From Castellaniella hirudinis (lineage in GTDB: Bacteria > Pseudomonadota > Gammaproteobacteria > Burkholderiales > Burkholderiaceae_B), in NCBI RefSeq assembly GCF_042651965.1, contig NZ_JBHSDY010000005.1, forward strand, positions 124,001 to 188,000: DNA of 64,000 bases. Reading direction: 5' to 3'. Shown here one piece after another: positions 23,861-32,108 of this stretch. The notes below the pieces were generated by a model. The model saw nothing but the letters and a program-made list of their open reading frames with translations, searched no databases and had not been told where the DNA came from. Numbering within the stretch: the first letter of the stretch is position 1; every line of letters begins with the position of its first letter. A program made the translations under genes and the position numbers.

Positions 23861-24781
23861 ATGCATTCTAACTTCATGGATGCCGTGCGGTCGCGCAGCG
23901 ATCAGGCCATCGCTTCCGGCGATCTGCAGCCCATCGAGGCCGAACAGGTCGTGATAGAGGACCGGGGCCTGCCCTTCATCGTCCGCTGGGTGGCCGCCTT
24001 GGCGGCCAAGGACGCGGCGAAGCAGGGCGCCGCGGCAGGGCAGCCTGCCTCTCCGAGTACCGCCGCCGTGACCCTGCCGGGCGGGCCGCGCGACCCGGAC
24101 TTCAATCCCTTCCTGAAACCCGACCCTGCCTTGCTCGTGGGCCCGGTCGGGGATCATCACTCGGCCATTCTCAATAAATTCCCCGTGTGCCTGCACCATC
24201 TGGTGCTGGCCCGGCGCACGTTCGCGGAACAGCTTTCGCCCCTGGAAGAAATCGACTTCCAGGCCCTGGCCTTCGTCCTGTCGGCTCAGGGCGGCCTGGG
24301 CTTTTATAACGGCGGCGCCGCTGCGGGCGCCAGCCAGCGGCACAAGCACGTCCAATGGATTCCCGATGCCCCGGGCAACGCCTCGCTGCGCGCCCTGGGG
24401 GCCGGCCTGCCGGCAGGGCAGGCGCAGGGCACCGTCGTCCGCCATCCCGCGCTGGGCCTGGCCCATTGCTTCGTGCGCGTGGACGCCGGCCTGGGGGCCC
24501 ATGCCGAGGCCAGCGCCCGCGCCATGCTGATCGCTTTCGGTCAGGCCTGCGCTGCGCTCGACCTGCGCTCCGGCGCAGACGGCCTGCTGCCGCCCTGCAA
24601 TATGCTGGTGGGCGACGGCTGGATGTTGGTGCTGCCGCGCAGCCAGGAGCATTTCCAGGGCGTGTCCTTGAACGCTTTGTCCTTCGGCGGCACGATCTAC
24701 GTGCGCGATCCGGCCCAGATAGACGCCATCCGCACGGCCGGTCCGCTGCAGGCTTTGGCGAGTGTGGGGGTGGCAGGCTGA
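23861..24781 (+). CDS. Ap4A phosphorylase-like ATP adenylyltransferase
   Basis: A 306-residue HIT-superfamily nucleotidyltransferase similar to yeast Apa1/Apa2 Ap4A phosphorylases, which split diadenosine tetraphosphate into ADP and ATP. The active-site HxHxQ is HKHVQWIP near residue 163, preceded by GGLGFYNGGAAAGASQRHKH; FPVCLHHLVLARR and CNMLVGDGWMLVLPR are further family segments. The ATG at 23861 is preferred because it follows GGGGAGAG; an earlier ATG at 23804 adds 19 atypical residues. Stands alone, divergent from the lipoprotein gene. Confidence 0.8.
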   Translation: MHSNFMDAVRSRSDQAIASGDLQPIEAEQVVIEDRGLPFIVRWVAALAAKDAAKQGAAAGQPASPSTAAVTLPGGPRDPDFNPFLKPDPALLVGPVGDHHSAILNKFPVCLHHLVLARRTFAEQLSPLEEIDFQALAFVLSAQGGLGFYNGGAAAGASQRHKHVQWIPDAPGNASLRALGAGLPAGQAQGTVVRHPALGLAHCFVRVDAGLGAHAEASARAMLIAFGQACAALDLRSGADGLLPPCNMLVGDGWMLVLPRSQEHFQGVSLNALSFGGTIYVRDPAQIDAIRTAGPLQALASVGVAG

Positions 24782-24869
24782 GTTCGGGGTGTGCTGAGCA
24801 GGACCTTTCCGTCCCTTGTGAACGCCTGAAGGCAGCATTGGCCCGTCATGGAACGGGCGAGAGGACATT

Positions 24870-25190
24870 ATGAGTTTCAACGATCTCCCCCAAGGCACGG
24901 ATAACGTGTTGTTGGACCTAGGGTTTGATGACGCTGAGGAACTGACCGCCAAGGCAGCACTCGCTCTCAAGCTCAATGCCTTGATCGACCAGCGCGGCCT
25001 GAACCAGATGGCCGTGGCGACAATCACTGGCATGACCCAGCCCAAGGTCTCTCAGATCCGTCGATATAAGCTCCAGAACATTTCTCTGGAGCGGTTGATG
25101 CAGGCGTTGGTCTCACTGGACCAGCAAGTCGAGATCGTCGTGCGGCCAGCTCGGCGCGCACATGCGCCGGGGATTACCGTCGCTGCTTGA
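24870..25190 (+). CDS. Orphan XRE-type antitoxin-like regulator
   Basis: A 106-residue HTH protein: LKLNALIDQRGLNQMAVATI, TGMTQPKVSQIRRYKLQNIS, LERLMQALVSLDQQVEI. It is the HTH_37/HigA-like type that usually partners a RelE/Gp49 toxin, and it shares the N-terminal pattern NV(F/L)(I/L)DLGFD with the antitoxin at 49677-49985. No toxin frame lies on either side (88 bases upstream are too short), so it is an orphan or a remnant of a pair. Confidence 0.75.
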   Translation: MSFNDLPQGTDNVLLDLGFDDAEELTAKAALALKLNALIDQRGLNQMAVATITGMTQPKVSQIRRYKLQNISLERLMQALVSLDQQVEIVVRPARRAHAPGITVAA

Positions 25191-25272
25191 GGCAGCCCTC
25201 CACGTCGCGGTCCGTAGGCCGCTCCGATTCGACAGATATGAGATAGCTCGCAAGGGCTTCTCATGTCCGGTT

Positions 25273-26502
25273 TCATGCAAAAAACCAATAGCACACCCCG
25301 ATCGAGGCCAGCACCCCTGCCAGGTCCGCCAGCAGGGCGCAGCCCACGGCGTGGCGCGCGCGTTGGACGCCGACCGCGCCGAAATACACGGCCAGGACGT
25401 AGAAGGTCGTCTCGGTGCTGCCCTGGACTGTGGCGGCCAGCAGGGCGGGGAAGCTGTCCGGCCCGAAGTGCTGCATGGTCTCGATCATCAGGGCGCGCGC
25501 CGCGCTGCCGGAAAAAGGCTTGACCAGGGCGGTGGGCAGGGCGTCGACGAAACGCGCGTCCAGGCCGCCCGCATGCACCAGCCAGCGGATGCCGTCCAGC
25601 AGCACGTCCAGTGCGCCGGAGGCGCGCAGCACTCCCACCGCGCACAGCATGGCGACCAGATAGGGCAGCAGCCCCTTGCAGACGTCGAAACCGTCCTTGG
25701 CGCCCTCGATGAAGCTTTCGTAGACGGGAATGCGTTTCCAGGCGCCGGCGATCAGGAAAGCGACCAAGATGCCGAACAGCGTCAGATTGCCCAGCAGCGA
25801 GGACAGGGCGGCCACGGCGGCGGCGCTCATGGAGGCCAGCAGCGCCATGAAGCCGCCCAGCAGCAGCGCGCCGCTGCCCAGCCAGGCCAGGACCACGGGA
25901 TCGTGCAGCCGCAGCCGCTGCATGAAGGCCACCGCCAGCAGGCCCGTCAAAGTCGAGGCCGAGGTCGCCAGCAGAATCGGCAGGAACACCAGCGTCGGAT
26001 CGGCCGCGCCCTGCTGCGCCCGGTACATGAAGATCGTCACCGGCAGCAGCGTCAGCGACGAGGCGTTCAGCACCAGAAACAGGATCTGTGCGTTGCTGGC
26101 GGATTTGGGTTCCGGGTTCAGCGTCTGCAGCGCATGCATGGCCCGCAGCCCGATCGGCGTGGCGGCATTGTCCAGCCCCAGCGCGTTGGCGGCAAAGTTC
26201 AGCGTGATCAGGCCCAGGGCCGGATGCCCGGCCGGCACCTCCGGCATCAGGCGGCGGAACAGCGGTCCCAGCAGCCGCGCCAGGCCGGCCACCAGTCCGG
26301 CCGATTCCGCGATCTTCAGAAAACCCATCCACAAGGTCAGCGTGCCGAACAGCATCAGCATCAGCTTGACCGACAGATCCGCCATGTCGAACAGGCTGGC
26401 GATCAGGCGGGCGAACACGCCCGGATCGCCCAGGACGAGCCATTGGAACAGTGCGGCCGCCGCCGCGACGAGGAAGAACCCGAGCCAGAGGATGTTCAGC
26501 AT
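25273..26502 (-). CDS. Nucleoside-recognition (SpmA/SpmB fusion-like) membrane protein
   Basis: A 409-residue membrane protein with two related halves of the Gate/nucleoside-recognition type. The first half has LTLWMGFLKIAESAGLVAGL and ITLNFAANALGLDNAATPIG, as in SpmA; the second has LLPYLVAMLCAVGVLRASGA and ATVQGSTETTFYVLAVYFGA, as in SpmB. In spore formers these are separate spore-maturation proteins; proteobacteria carry fused versions of unknown transport role. The ATG at 26502 gives the hydrophobic MLNILWLGFFLVAAAAAL start; longer in-frame starts add unlike sequence. Confidence 0.85.
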   Translation of the reverse strand: MLNILWLGFFLVAAAAALFQWLVLGDPGVFARLIASLFDMADLSVKLMLMLFGTLTLWMGFLKIAESAGLVAGLARLLGPLFRRLMPEVPAGHPALGLITLNFAANALGLDNAATPIGLRAMHALQTLNPEPKSASNAQILFLVLNASSLTLLPVTIFMYRAQQGAADPTLVFLPILLATSASTLTGLLAVAFMQRLRLHDPVVLAWLGSGALLLGGFMALLASMSAAAVAALSSLLGNLTLFGILVAFLIAGAWKRIPVYESFIEGAKDGFDVCKGLLPYLVAMLCAVGVLRASGALDVLLDGIRWLVHAGGLDARFVDALPTALVKPFSGSAARALMIETMQHFGPDSFPALLAATVQGSTETTFYVLAVYFGAVGVQRARHAVGCALLADLAGVLASIGVCYWFFA

Positions 26503-26846
26503 GTCGCAGTCTAGCGCGGCGCAATACCGGCTGTCATGAGAGAATCTGGGCATCCGCGTGCCTGGCGCGAGGCCAATGGACATGCGGGAACCCGCGATCT
26601 GAATCCAACTTCTCCGTCCGGATACAACATTAGGGTAATTCCTGATCCCGGCCGGAGGGATAGGGGTCGATGTTGTGAACATGCAACGACTTCCCGGGAA
26701 ACTGGCGGTTTTGTCCCGCTCAACATAGCGTTCATCCCGGATTTTTGATGCAATACCTACAACTTCCCATCGCGGAGTTGGAAGAGCAGCAGCACAGGTT
26801 GTTGTTGGCCTGCTCTGATTCACACAAATCTACGGAGATTTCTTAC
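26503..26846. other. 344-base gap upstream of the first porin
   Basis: No credible gene. It must hold the porin promoter and perhaps regulator sites, given the long leader typical of porin genes. I see no unambiguous -35/-10 pair. The stretch just before the porin (ATTCACACAAATCTACGGAG) is similar to that before the second porin, showing the duplication includes the ribosome-binding region. Confidence 0.6.
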
Positions 26847-28055
26847 ATGAAAAAGACTCTGCTCGCTGCTGCTCTGCTGGCCGGCTTTGCCACCGCTGGC
26901 GTTGCTCAAGCGGAAACGTCCGTGACGCTGTACGGCATCCTGGATACCGGCTACGGCTACCAGAACTTCAAGTACGATCACAACGGCGCCGACGTCCGCG
27001 CTCGTTCCTCGGGCCTGCGCGACGGTACCTTCAACGGCAGCCGTTGGGGTCTGAAGGGTGCTGAAGACCTGGGTGACGGCCTGCGCGCCATCTTCCAAGT
27101 CGAAGCCCACGTCAACCTGGGTGGTGAGGGCGGTGCTGCTCAGAGCGGCTTCAACCGTCAATCCTTCGTCGGTCTGTCCAGCGACAGCTGGGGTACCTTC
27201 ACGATGGGTCGCCAGTACTCCGCCGGCACGGAAACCTTCATGGGTCCGAACGGTGTGAACCTGGGTGATGCCGATAAGGTCTTCGGTTCTGTTGGCCTGG
27301 GTGGCGGCACCCGCGTCAACAACTCCTTCAAGTATGTGACGCCCGATATGGCCGGCTTCAAGGTCATCGCCCTGTATGGCACTGGTACTGATGGCAGCAC
27401 CTGGGTCACTCGTGACGGCGACAAGTCGTTGTCTGATCGCGGTACCCGCGTGTCTCTGGGCGCTTCGTATGTCAACGGCCCGATCAGCGTTGGTGCTAGC
27501 TACGACCGTCAGAGCGTGACTGGCGCTACCTCCACCACGGGAGCTCCGTACGCTCTGAATCCTGCCACGGGCAAGATCGAAGGAACCAAGACCACGACCA
27601 ATGGTTCGCCGTCTGCTCTGACCAACTGGCAGATCAGCGCTGCCTACGACTTTGAAGTCGTGAAGCTGGGTCTGGGCTACGGTCAGGATCGCCACGGCAA
27701 GATCGGCTGGAATGGCGGTGCTGAATCCCTGAGCACGATTGCTGAAGGCATGGGCAACGGCTCGCTCGATACCGCCAACTACAGCTTCAAGTCCAACAAC
27801 TACCACGTGGGTCTGAGCGCCCCGATCGGTGGCGGCACCCTGTACGCTGGCTGGAACTACTCCACCTCCAACCTGGACGACGCGAATGCCTGGGGTGACG
27901 AGGCTGGCAACATCAGCGCCTACCAGGTCAACTACGTGTACCCCCTGTCCAAGCGCACCAGCCTCTACACGTACGCTTCGTACATGAAGAACGTTGGCTA
28001 CGTCAAGGACCTGAAGGGTACCGAAGCCGGCGTGGGTATCAACCACAAGTTCTAA
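26847..28055 (+). CDS. Outer-membrane general porin
   Basis: A 402-residue trimeric beta-barrel porin of the Burkholderiales type (Porin_4). The signal peptide MKKTLLAAALLAGFATAGVA is cleaved after AQA (about residue 22). The mature protein starts ETSVTLYGILDTGYGY and ends with the C-terminal GVGINHKF needed for assembly. GSRWGLKGAEDLGDGLRAIF and SWGTFTMGRQYSAG are conserved barrel segments. The start follows TACGGAG. It ends before a strong terminator. A second, frameshifted porin copy follows. Confidence 0.95.
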   Translation: MKKTLLAAALLAGFATAGVAQAETSVTLYGILDTGYGYQNFKYDHNGADVRARSSGLRDGTFNGSRWGLKGAEDLGDGLRAIFQVEAHVNLGGEGGAAQSGFNRQSFVGLSSDSWGTFTMGRQYSAGTETFMGPNGVNLGDADKVFGSVGLGGGTRVNNSFKYVTPDMAGFKVIALYGTGTDGSTWVTRDGDKSLSDRGTRVSLGASYVNGPISVGASYDRQSVTGATSTTGAPYALNPATGKIEGTKTTTNGSPSALTNWQISAAYDFEVVKLGLGYGQDRHGKIGWNGGAESLSTIAEGMGNGSLDTANYSFKSNNYHVGLSAPIGGGTLYAGWNYSTSNLDDANAWGDEAGNISAYQVNYVYPLSKRTSLYTYASYMKNVGYVKDLKGTEAGVGINHKF

Positions 28056-28135
28056 TCGTCTCGCGTGGCTTGTCCACGCTTGCGATGCGGCCCGGCTTGC
28101 CGGGCCGTCACGAACGGCGGGGGCTTCGGTCCTCG

Positions 28136-28169
28136 ATGCAAAAACCACCCTCCGGGGTGGTTTTTGCAT
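28136..28169. terminator. Strong bidirectional-looking terminator
   Basis: Perfect inverted arms ATGCAAAAACCACCC (28136-28150) and GGGTGGTTTTTGCAT (28155-28169) around TCCG. The T run in the right arm ends porin transcription. The 329 bases between the porins otherwise hold the promoter region of the second porin. Confidence 0.9.
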
Positions 28170-28384
28170 TTGTGGCGCACGATCCCTTGCCGTCATCCGG
28201 CCGCGGCAAAACGGTCAATAAATTTAATGGGCGTTTATCAGGATGTAGTCCTATAACGGTCATATTCGAATGTCAGACTCCGTACCGGTTCCGGCAGCAA
28301 CGTCTCGTTGCGGCGCGGCCGGGGGCAGCCACGCTTTTCGTCGACGGGCTGTCCTGATTCATTCAACTTACGGAGATCTCTCTC

Positions 28385-29480
28385 ATGAAAAAGACGCTCC
28401 TCGCTGCGGCGCTGTGTGTCGGCTTTGCCGGCGTGGCCCAAGCGGAAACGTCCGTCACGCTTTATGGCATCCTGGACACCGGCTACGGCTATAGCCAGGT
28501 CAAGTACGACAGGAATAATGTGCAGGGCTCGAACACCAGTTCGGGTTTGCGCGATGGTATCTTTAACGGCAGCCGCTGGGGCCTGAAGGGTTCTGAAGAC
28601 CTGGGCGACGGCCTGCGCGCCGTCTTCCAGCTGGAAGCCAACGCCAATCTGGGCGAAGGGTCGGGCAGCAAGCACAGCGGCTTTGCGCGCCAGACGTTTG
28701 TCGGTCTGACCAGTGATAGCTGGGGGGGCCTTCACGATGGGCCGCCAGTACAACCTGGGCTATAACGGATTCACCCATGATGTGAATGAAGGGGTGAGCT
28801 TCGGTGACATGGATCGGGCCTTTGGGGCGCAGGGTTCAAGCACCCGCATGGACAACTCGTTCAAGTACGTCACCCCCAGTCTGTCAGGCTTCAAGGCCGG
28901 GATTGCCTACGGCAACCCCGACACGACCGTCACCCGCATCAACGGTGCGAGCAAGTCGGATCGCAGCAATCACCTGTCGACCGCCTTGAAATACGAGAGC
29001 GGTCCTCTCTTTGTCGCCGCCAGTTATGACCGCGCCAGCAGCTCGCTGGACAACGCGATCACCAACTGGGCCATCGCCGGCGCCTACGACTTCGAGGTGG
29101 TCAAGCTGCACCTGGCCTATGGCCAGGACCGCTATGGCAAGCTGGGCTGGGCCAACGAAGCGAAAGACCTGTACGAAAAGCTGATCGGCACCTATTCGTT
29201 GGGCAAGGACTTCAAGTCCAGCAACTACTACGTGGGCCTGTCGGCGCCGGTCGGCGCGGGCACCCTGGTGGCGTCCTGGTCGCGATCTTCGTCCAATCTG
29301 GACGACAGCGACAAGTGGGGCGACAAGGCCAAGGCCCAGAACATCTATCACGTGAACTACAAGTACCCCCTGTCCAAGCGTACCTCGGTGTACGCCTACG
29401 GCAGCTATGGAACGGGTGTCGGCTATGTCGACGGCGTGAAGGTGAAGGAAGCCGGTGTCGGCCTGAATCACAAGTTCTGA
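28385..29480 (+). pseudogene. Second porin gene, frameshifted in a G7 tract
   Basis: A paralogue of the preceding porin. The first frame (from MKKTLLAAALCVGFAGVAQA) runs as a normal porin to TFVGLTSDSWG, then changes frame and stops at 28765. The correct frame resumes with AFTMGRQYNLGYNG and continues to the normal C-terminus GVGLNHKF at 29480. The break is at 28722-28728, a run of seven G; six G would restore SWGAFTMGRQY. It could be a true mutation, phase variation by slippage, or a sequencing error. Everything else looks intact, so the defect is recent. Confidence 0.88.
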
Positions 29481-29563
29481 TCACTGCGCATGGAACCCCC
29501 CATGCCGCGTGAGGCCCGGTCCGCCGGGCCGTCCCGAATGACGGGGGCTTCGGCCCCCGGCAG

Positions 29564-29593
29564 CAAGAAAGCCGCCTTCGGGTGGCTTTCTTG
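29564..29593 (+). terminator. Terminator after the second porin
   Basis: Arms CAAGAAAGCCGCC (29564-29576) and GGTGGCTTTCTTG (29581-29593) around TTCG, one weak pair. Same TTCG-loop style as the terminator of the first porin. Confidence 0.75.
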
Positions 29594-29763
29594 GGTCATG
29601 CGCGACAAAAGATCGACAAAAATGGACACTGAATTTTCCTCTGTGTTGTTTATTGCAGCGCAGCGCAAGCGTAGAGTGTTTCCAGTGGGGCAGGACGTGA
29701 TTCACCCGCAGATGGCCCGTGAGGTCCTGCTTTCACATGCACTTGAATGTGAAGGAAATCATC

Positions 29764-30072
29764 ATGAAAACTGTGACCGCTGCCTCTATCGCCATCCTGT
29801 CCCTGGGCCTTGCCTCTGCGGGTATCGCGCAAGCCGATCAGGGCAATTATCCGGACATCGTGACCCCCAGCACCCAGACCCGGGCGGAAGTCGTGCATGA
29901 ACTGCGCGTGGCGCAGTCCCAGGGTCTGGTCACCGAGGACCAGCAACCCGACTATCCTCAATTGCAGAACACCGGCCCGTCCCTGAGCCGCGCCCAAGTG
30001 CTGGCTCAACTCAAGCAAGCCGAGCTCGACGGCCAGGTCGTCCTCGATAACACCGCGCTGCATCCTTCTTGA
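29764..30072 (+). CDS. Small secreted DUF4148-type protein
   Basis: A 102-residue exported protein. Signal peptide MKTVTAASIAILSLGLASAG is cleaved after IAQA. The mature part has two copies of the DUF4148 pattern, TRAEVVHELRVAQSQGLV and SRAQVLAQLKQAELDGQVV, typical of Burkholderiales envelope proteins of unknown function. The start at 29764 follows AAGGAA. A terminator follows it. Confidence 0.85.
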   Translation: MKTVTAASIAILSLGLASAGIAQADQGNYPDIVTPSTQTRAEVVHELRVAQSQGLVTEDQQPDYPQLQNTGPSLSRAQVLAQLKQAELDGQVVLDNTALHPS

Positions 30073-30124
30073 ACATGCTCATTGCCGCGTCGGGCTGCAG
30101 CATCAGCTTGCAGTGCCGGGCCCG

Positions 30125-30160
30125 AAAGCCTGCTGTGCTTAAGGTGCAGCAGGCTTTTTT
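30125..30160 (+). terminator. Rho-independent terminator
   Basis: Arms AAAGCCTGCTG (30125-30135) and CAGCAGGCTTT (30147-30157), 11-base loop, followed by TTT. Ends the DUF4148 gene. The rest of the 297 bases up to 30369 holds no gene I can support. Confidence 0.85.
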
Positions 30161-30369
30161 GCACCTGGGCCTGCGGTGTTCAGCACATGGCTTTCAGTCC
30201 CTTGCGCACGATGAGATCCAGCAGTTTTTGTGGCGAACGGAGAAAACGGGACGTTTTTAACCAATCGTAGTTTTGTGATCTGGCCGTGATCTGGTGGTCC
30301 GGTCATCATGAAGCTTCTGACCCATACCGGGTTTGTTTTGCTTTTGTCTACACAAAGGCGTAAGCTGAA

Positions 30370-30680
30370 ATGAAGATCGCAGGCTTTGACTGGGATGCCG
30401 GCAACTGGCCGAAATGTGGCAAGCACGGCGTGTCCCAAACGGAAATAGAGCAAGTCATGTCTGGGGCGCCGGCTTGTATGTCGGACCCGTTTCCTGATGA
30501 GCCGCGCCAGCGGGCGATCGGCAGAACGTGGGCCGGACGATACGTTTTTCTGGTGTTTTGCTTCGGGCGGTCGGCGAGCAGTTGAAGATTCGTCCAATCA
30601 GCGCTCGCTACATGCATCAAAAAGAGATTGCACACTATGAACGCCAAGTTGAAACCCATTCCCACACTGCGCAGCGATGA
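30370..30680 (+). pseudogene. brnT: BrnT-family toxin with a frameshift
   Basis: RelE-fold RNase toxin of the BrnT/BrnA type II system. The first frame reads MKIAGFDWDAGNWPKCGKHG, AIGRTWAGRYVFLVFCFGR and then stops at 30585. Adding one base near 30570 restores GEQLKIRPISARYMHQKEIA and HYERQVETHSHTAQR to 30680, the expected C-terminal half with the RxISAR motif. So the toxin is disabled by a one-base loss. The restored frame overlaps the antitoxin start by 44 bases, as in intact brnTA loci. Confidence 0.8.
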
Positions 30681-30924
30681 GGAGGCAGAGGACTTTGTCG
30701 CCAACGCGGACTTGACGGAGTACGACCTGTCGCAGTTCAAGCCCGTGCACTTCGAGATCGAACCTAAATCCGCGTCGCTGAACATGCGTTTGCCCGTCGC
30801 GCTGCTCGACGCAGTCAAGGCTCGCGCGAAAGCCAGGGGCATTCCCTACACCCGCTACGTGCGCATGGTGCTGGAAACAGACGTCATGCAGGGGGCGGGC
30901 GCCATGCGGCGCAAGCATTCATAA
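30637..30924 (+). CDS. brnA: BrnA/CopG-family antitoxin
   Basis: A 95-residue antitoxin. The N-terminal toxin-binding part has LRSDEEAEDFVANADLTEYD; the C-terminal ribbon-helix-helix DNA-binding domain reads SLNMRLPVALLDAVKARAKA and IPYTRYVRMVLE. Such proteins neutralise the BrnT toxin and repress the operon. The partner toxin is frameshifted, so it is functionally an orphan. The ATG at 30637 was chosen over a TTG at 30628. Confidence 0.85.
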   Translation: MNAKLKPIPTLRSDEEAEDFVANADLTEYDLSQFKPVHFEIEPKSASLNMRLPVALLDAVKARAKARGIPYTRYVRMVLETDVMQGAGAMRRKHS

Positions 30925-30950
30925 GAGCCGAGGCAGCCGTCGGGTGGTCG

Positions 30951-31031
30951 TCAGCCCAATCCGCAGACCTCGAAACCTGGTCCCTGAACATCCTGGACGC
31001 GACCACCCTGGAAGACGTCTTCCGCGACTGA
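30951..31031 (+). pseudogene. C-terminal remnant of an Rpn/DUF4351-type nuclease gene
   Basis: The frame ending at the TGA at 31029-31031 reads AQSADLETWSLNILDATTLE then DVFRD. This matches the last residues of the Rpn-family protein at 48462-49412 (QLEAWALNVIDAATLDEVFR): 12 of 21 aligned positions identical by eye. Only the C-terminal tail is left; no start or upstream part is seen. It is a fossil of a second Rpn-type gene next to a second toxin-antitoxin locus. Confidence 0.7.
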
Positions 31032-31190
31032 CGCCCCTGCGGGTCGTATCGCCGTCTTGCCGCCCCATCCCGCCTTCCGGTGGGATGCGTCTTTTCAGGT
31101 GCTTGAAAGGCTTCTCGTGATCTGCTGAATTCTTGATCTCGAATATGTTTCCACTGCGGGTTTTCCCGGCGTTTGAGCTTGTCGAAATGC

Positions 31191-31196
31191 TACAAT
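31191..31196 (+). promoter_or_regulatory. Possible -10 box of the nuo operon
   Basis: TACAAT 35 bases before nuoA, in a segment (TTGAGCTTGTCGAAATGC) directly upstream. No good -35 hexamer lies at 16-18 bases; TTGAGC is 15 bases upstream of the box start with only a 12-base spacer. So the assignment is weak. Confidence 0.35.
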
Positions 31197-31230
31197 CCCG
31201 TGGTTTGATCTTTTGGAACAGGGGCCATCC

Positions 31231-31590
31231 ATGAATCTGGCACAGTACTTTCCCGTGCTGCTTTTCATCATCGTCGCCACGCTGATCGGCGCGGCCCTGC
31301 TGGGCGCGGGCCGCCTGCTGGGCCGGAACGTGCCGGATCCCGAAAAGCTCTCGGCCTACGAGTGCGGCTTCGAGACCTTCGGTGATTCGCGCATGAAGTT
31401 CGACGTGCGCTACTACCTGGTGGCCATCCTGTTCATCATGTTCGACCTGGAAATCGCTTTCCTGTTCCCCTGGGCCATGGCCAATGGCGCGGTGGGCATG
31501 GTCGGTTTCTGGACGGTCGCCATCTTCCTCGGCGTGCTGACGGTCGGCTTCATCTACGAGTGGCGGCGCGGCGCGCTGGACTGGGAATAA
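31231..31590 (+). CDS. nuoA: NADH-quinone oxidoreductase subunit A
   Basis: Membrane subunit of respiratory complex I, 119 residues with three helices. Conserved loop KLSAYECGFETFGDSRMKFD (with Cys of the quinone-pocket loop) and FDVRYYLVAILFIMFDLEIA. First gene of the 14-gene nuo operon; the start at 31231 follows CAGGGG. In many Burkholderiales it follows tpiA-secG; here a decayed toxin-antitoxin locus precedes it. Confidence 0.97.
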   Translation: MNLAQYFPVLLFIIVATLIGAALLGAGRLLGRNVPDPEKLSAYECGFETFGDSRMKFDVRYYLVAILFIMFDLEIAFLFPWAMANGAVGMVGFWTVAIFLGVLTVGFIYEWRRGALDWE

Positions 31591-31602
31591 ACGGGGGTTC
31601 AT

Positions 31603-32079
31603 ATGGCTATCGAAGGTGTCATGGACAAAGGTTTCATCACCACCAGTGCGGACAAGTTCCTGAACTGGGCAAAGACGGGCTCGCTGTGGCCCATGACGTT
31701 CGGCCTGGCCTGTTGCGCGGTCGAGATGATGCATGCCGGCGCGGCGCGCTACGACCTGGACCAGTTCGGCATTATTTTCCGTCCCAGCCCGCGTCAGTCC
31801 GACCTGATGATCGTGGCCGGCACGCTGTGCAACAAGATGGCTCCGGCCCTGCGCAAGGTCTACGACCAGATGCCCGAACCCCGCTGGGTGGTTTCCATGG
31901 GTTCCTGTGCCAACGGCGGCGGTTACTACCACTATTCCTATTCTGTGGTGCGCGGCTGTGACCGCATCGTGCCGGTGGACGTCTACGTGCCGGGCTGTCC
32001 GCCGACGGCCGAGGCCCTGGTCTACGGCCTGCTGCAGATGCAGAACAAGATCCGCCTGACCAACACCATCGCCCGCTAA
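31603..32079 (+). CDS. nuoB: NADH-quinone oxidoreductase subunit B
   Basis: Peripheral-arm subunit (158 aa) carrying the N2 [4Fe-4S] cluster next to the quinone site. The cluster ligands are visible: tandem Cys in GLACCAVEMMHAG, Cys in SMGSCANGGGYYHYSYSV and Cys in VYVPGCPPTAEAL. Follows nuoA after 12 bases. Confidence 0.97.
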   Translation: MAIEGVMDKGFITTSADKFLNWAKTGSLWPMTFGLACCAVEMMHAGAARYDLDQFGIIFRPSPRQSDLMIVAGTLCNKMAPALRKVYDQMPEPRWVVSMGSCANGGGYYHYSYSVVRGCDRIVPVDVYVPGCPPTAEALVYGLLQMQNKIRLTNTIAR

Positions 32080-32108
32080 GGCGCCGTCCAACCGTTGATG
32101 CACACGAT

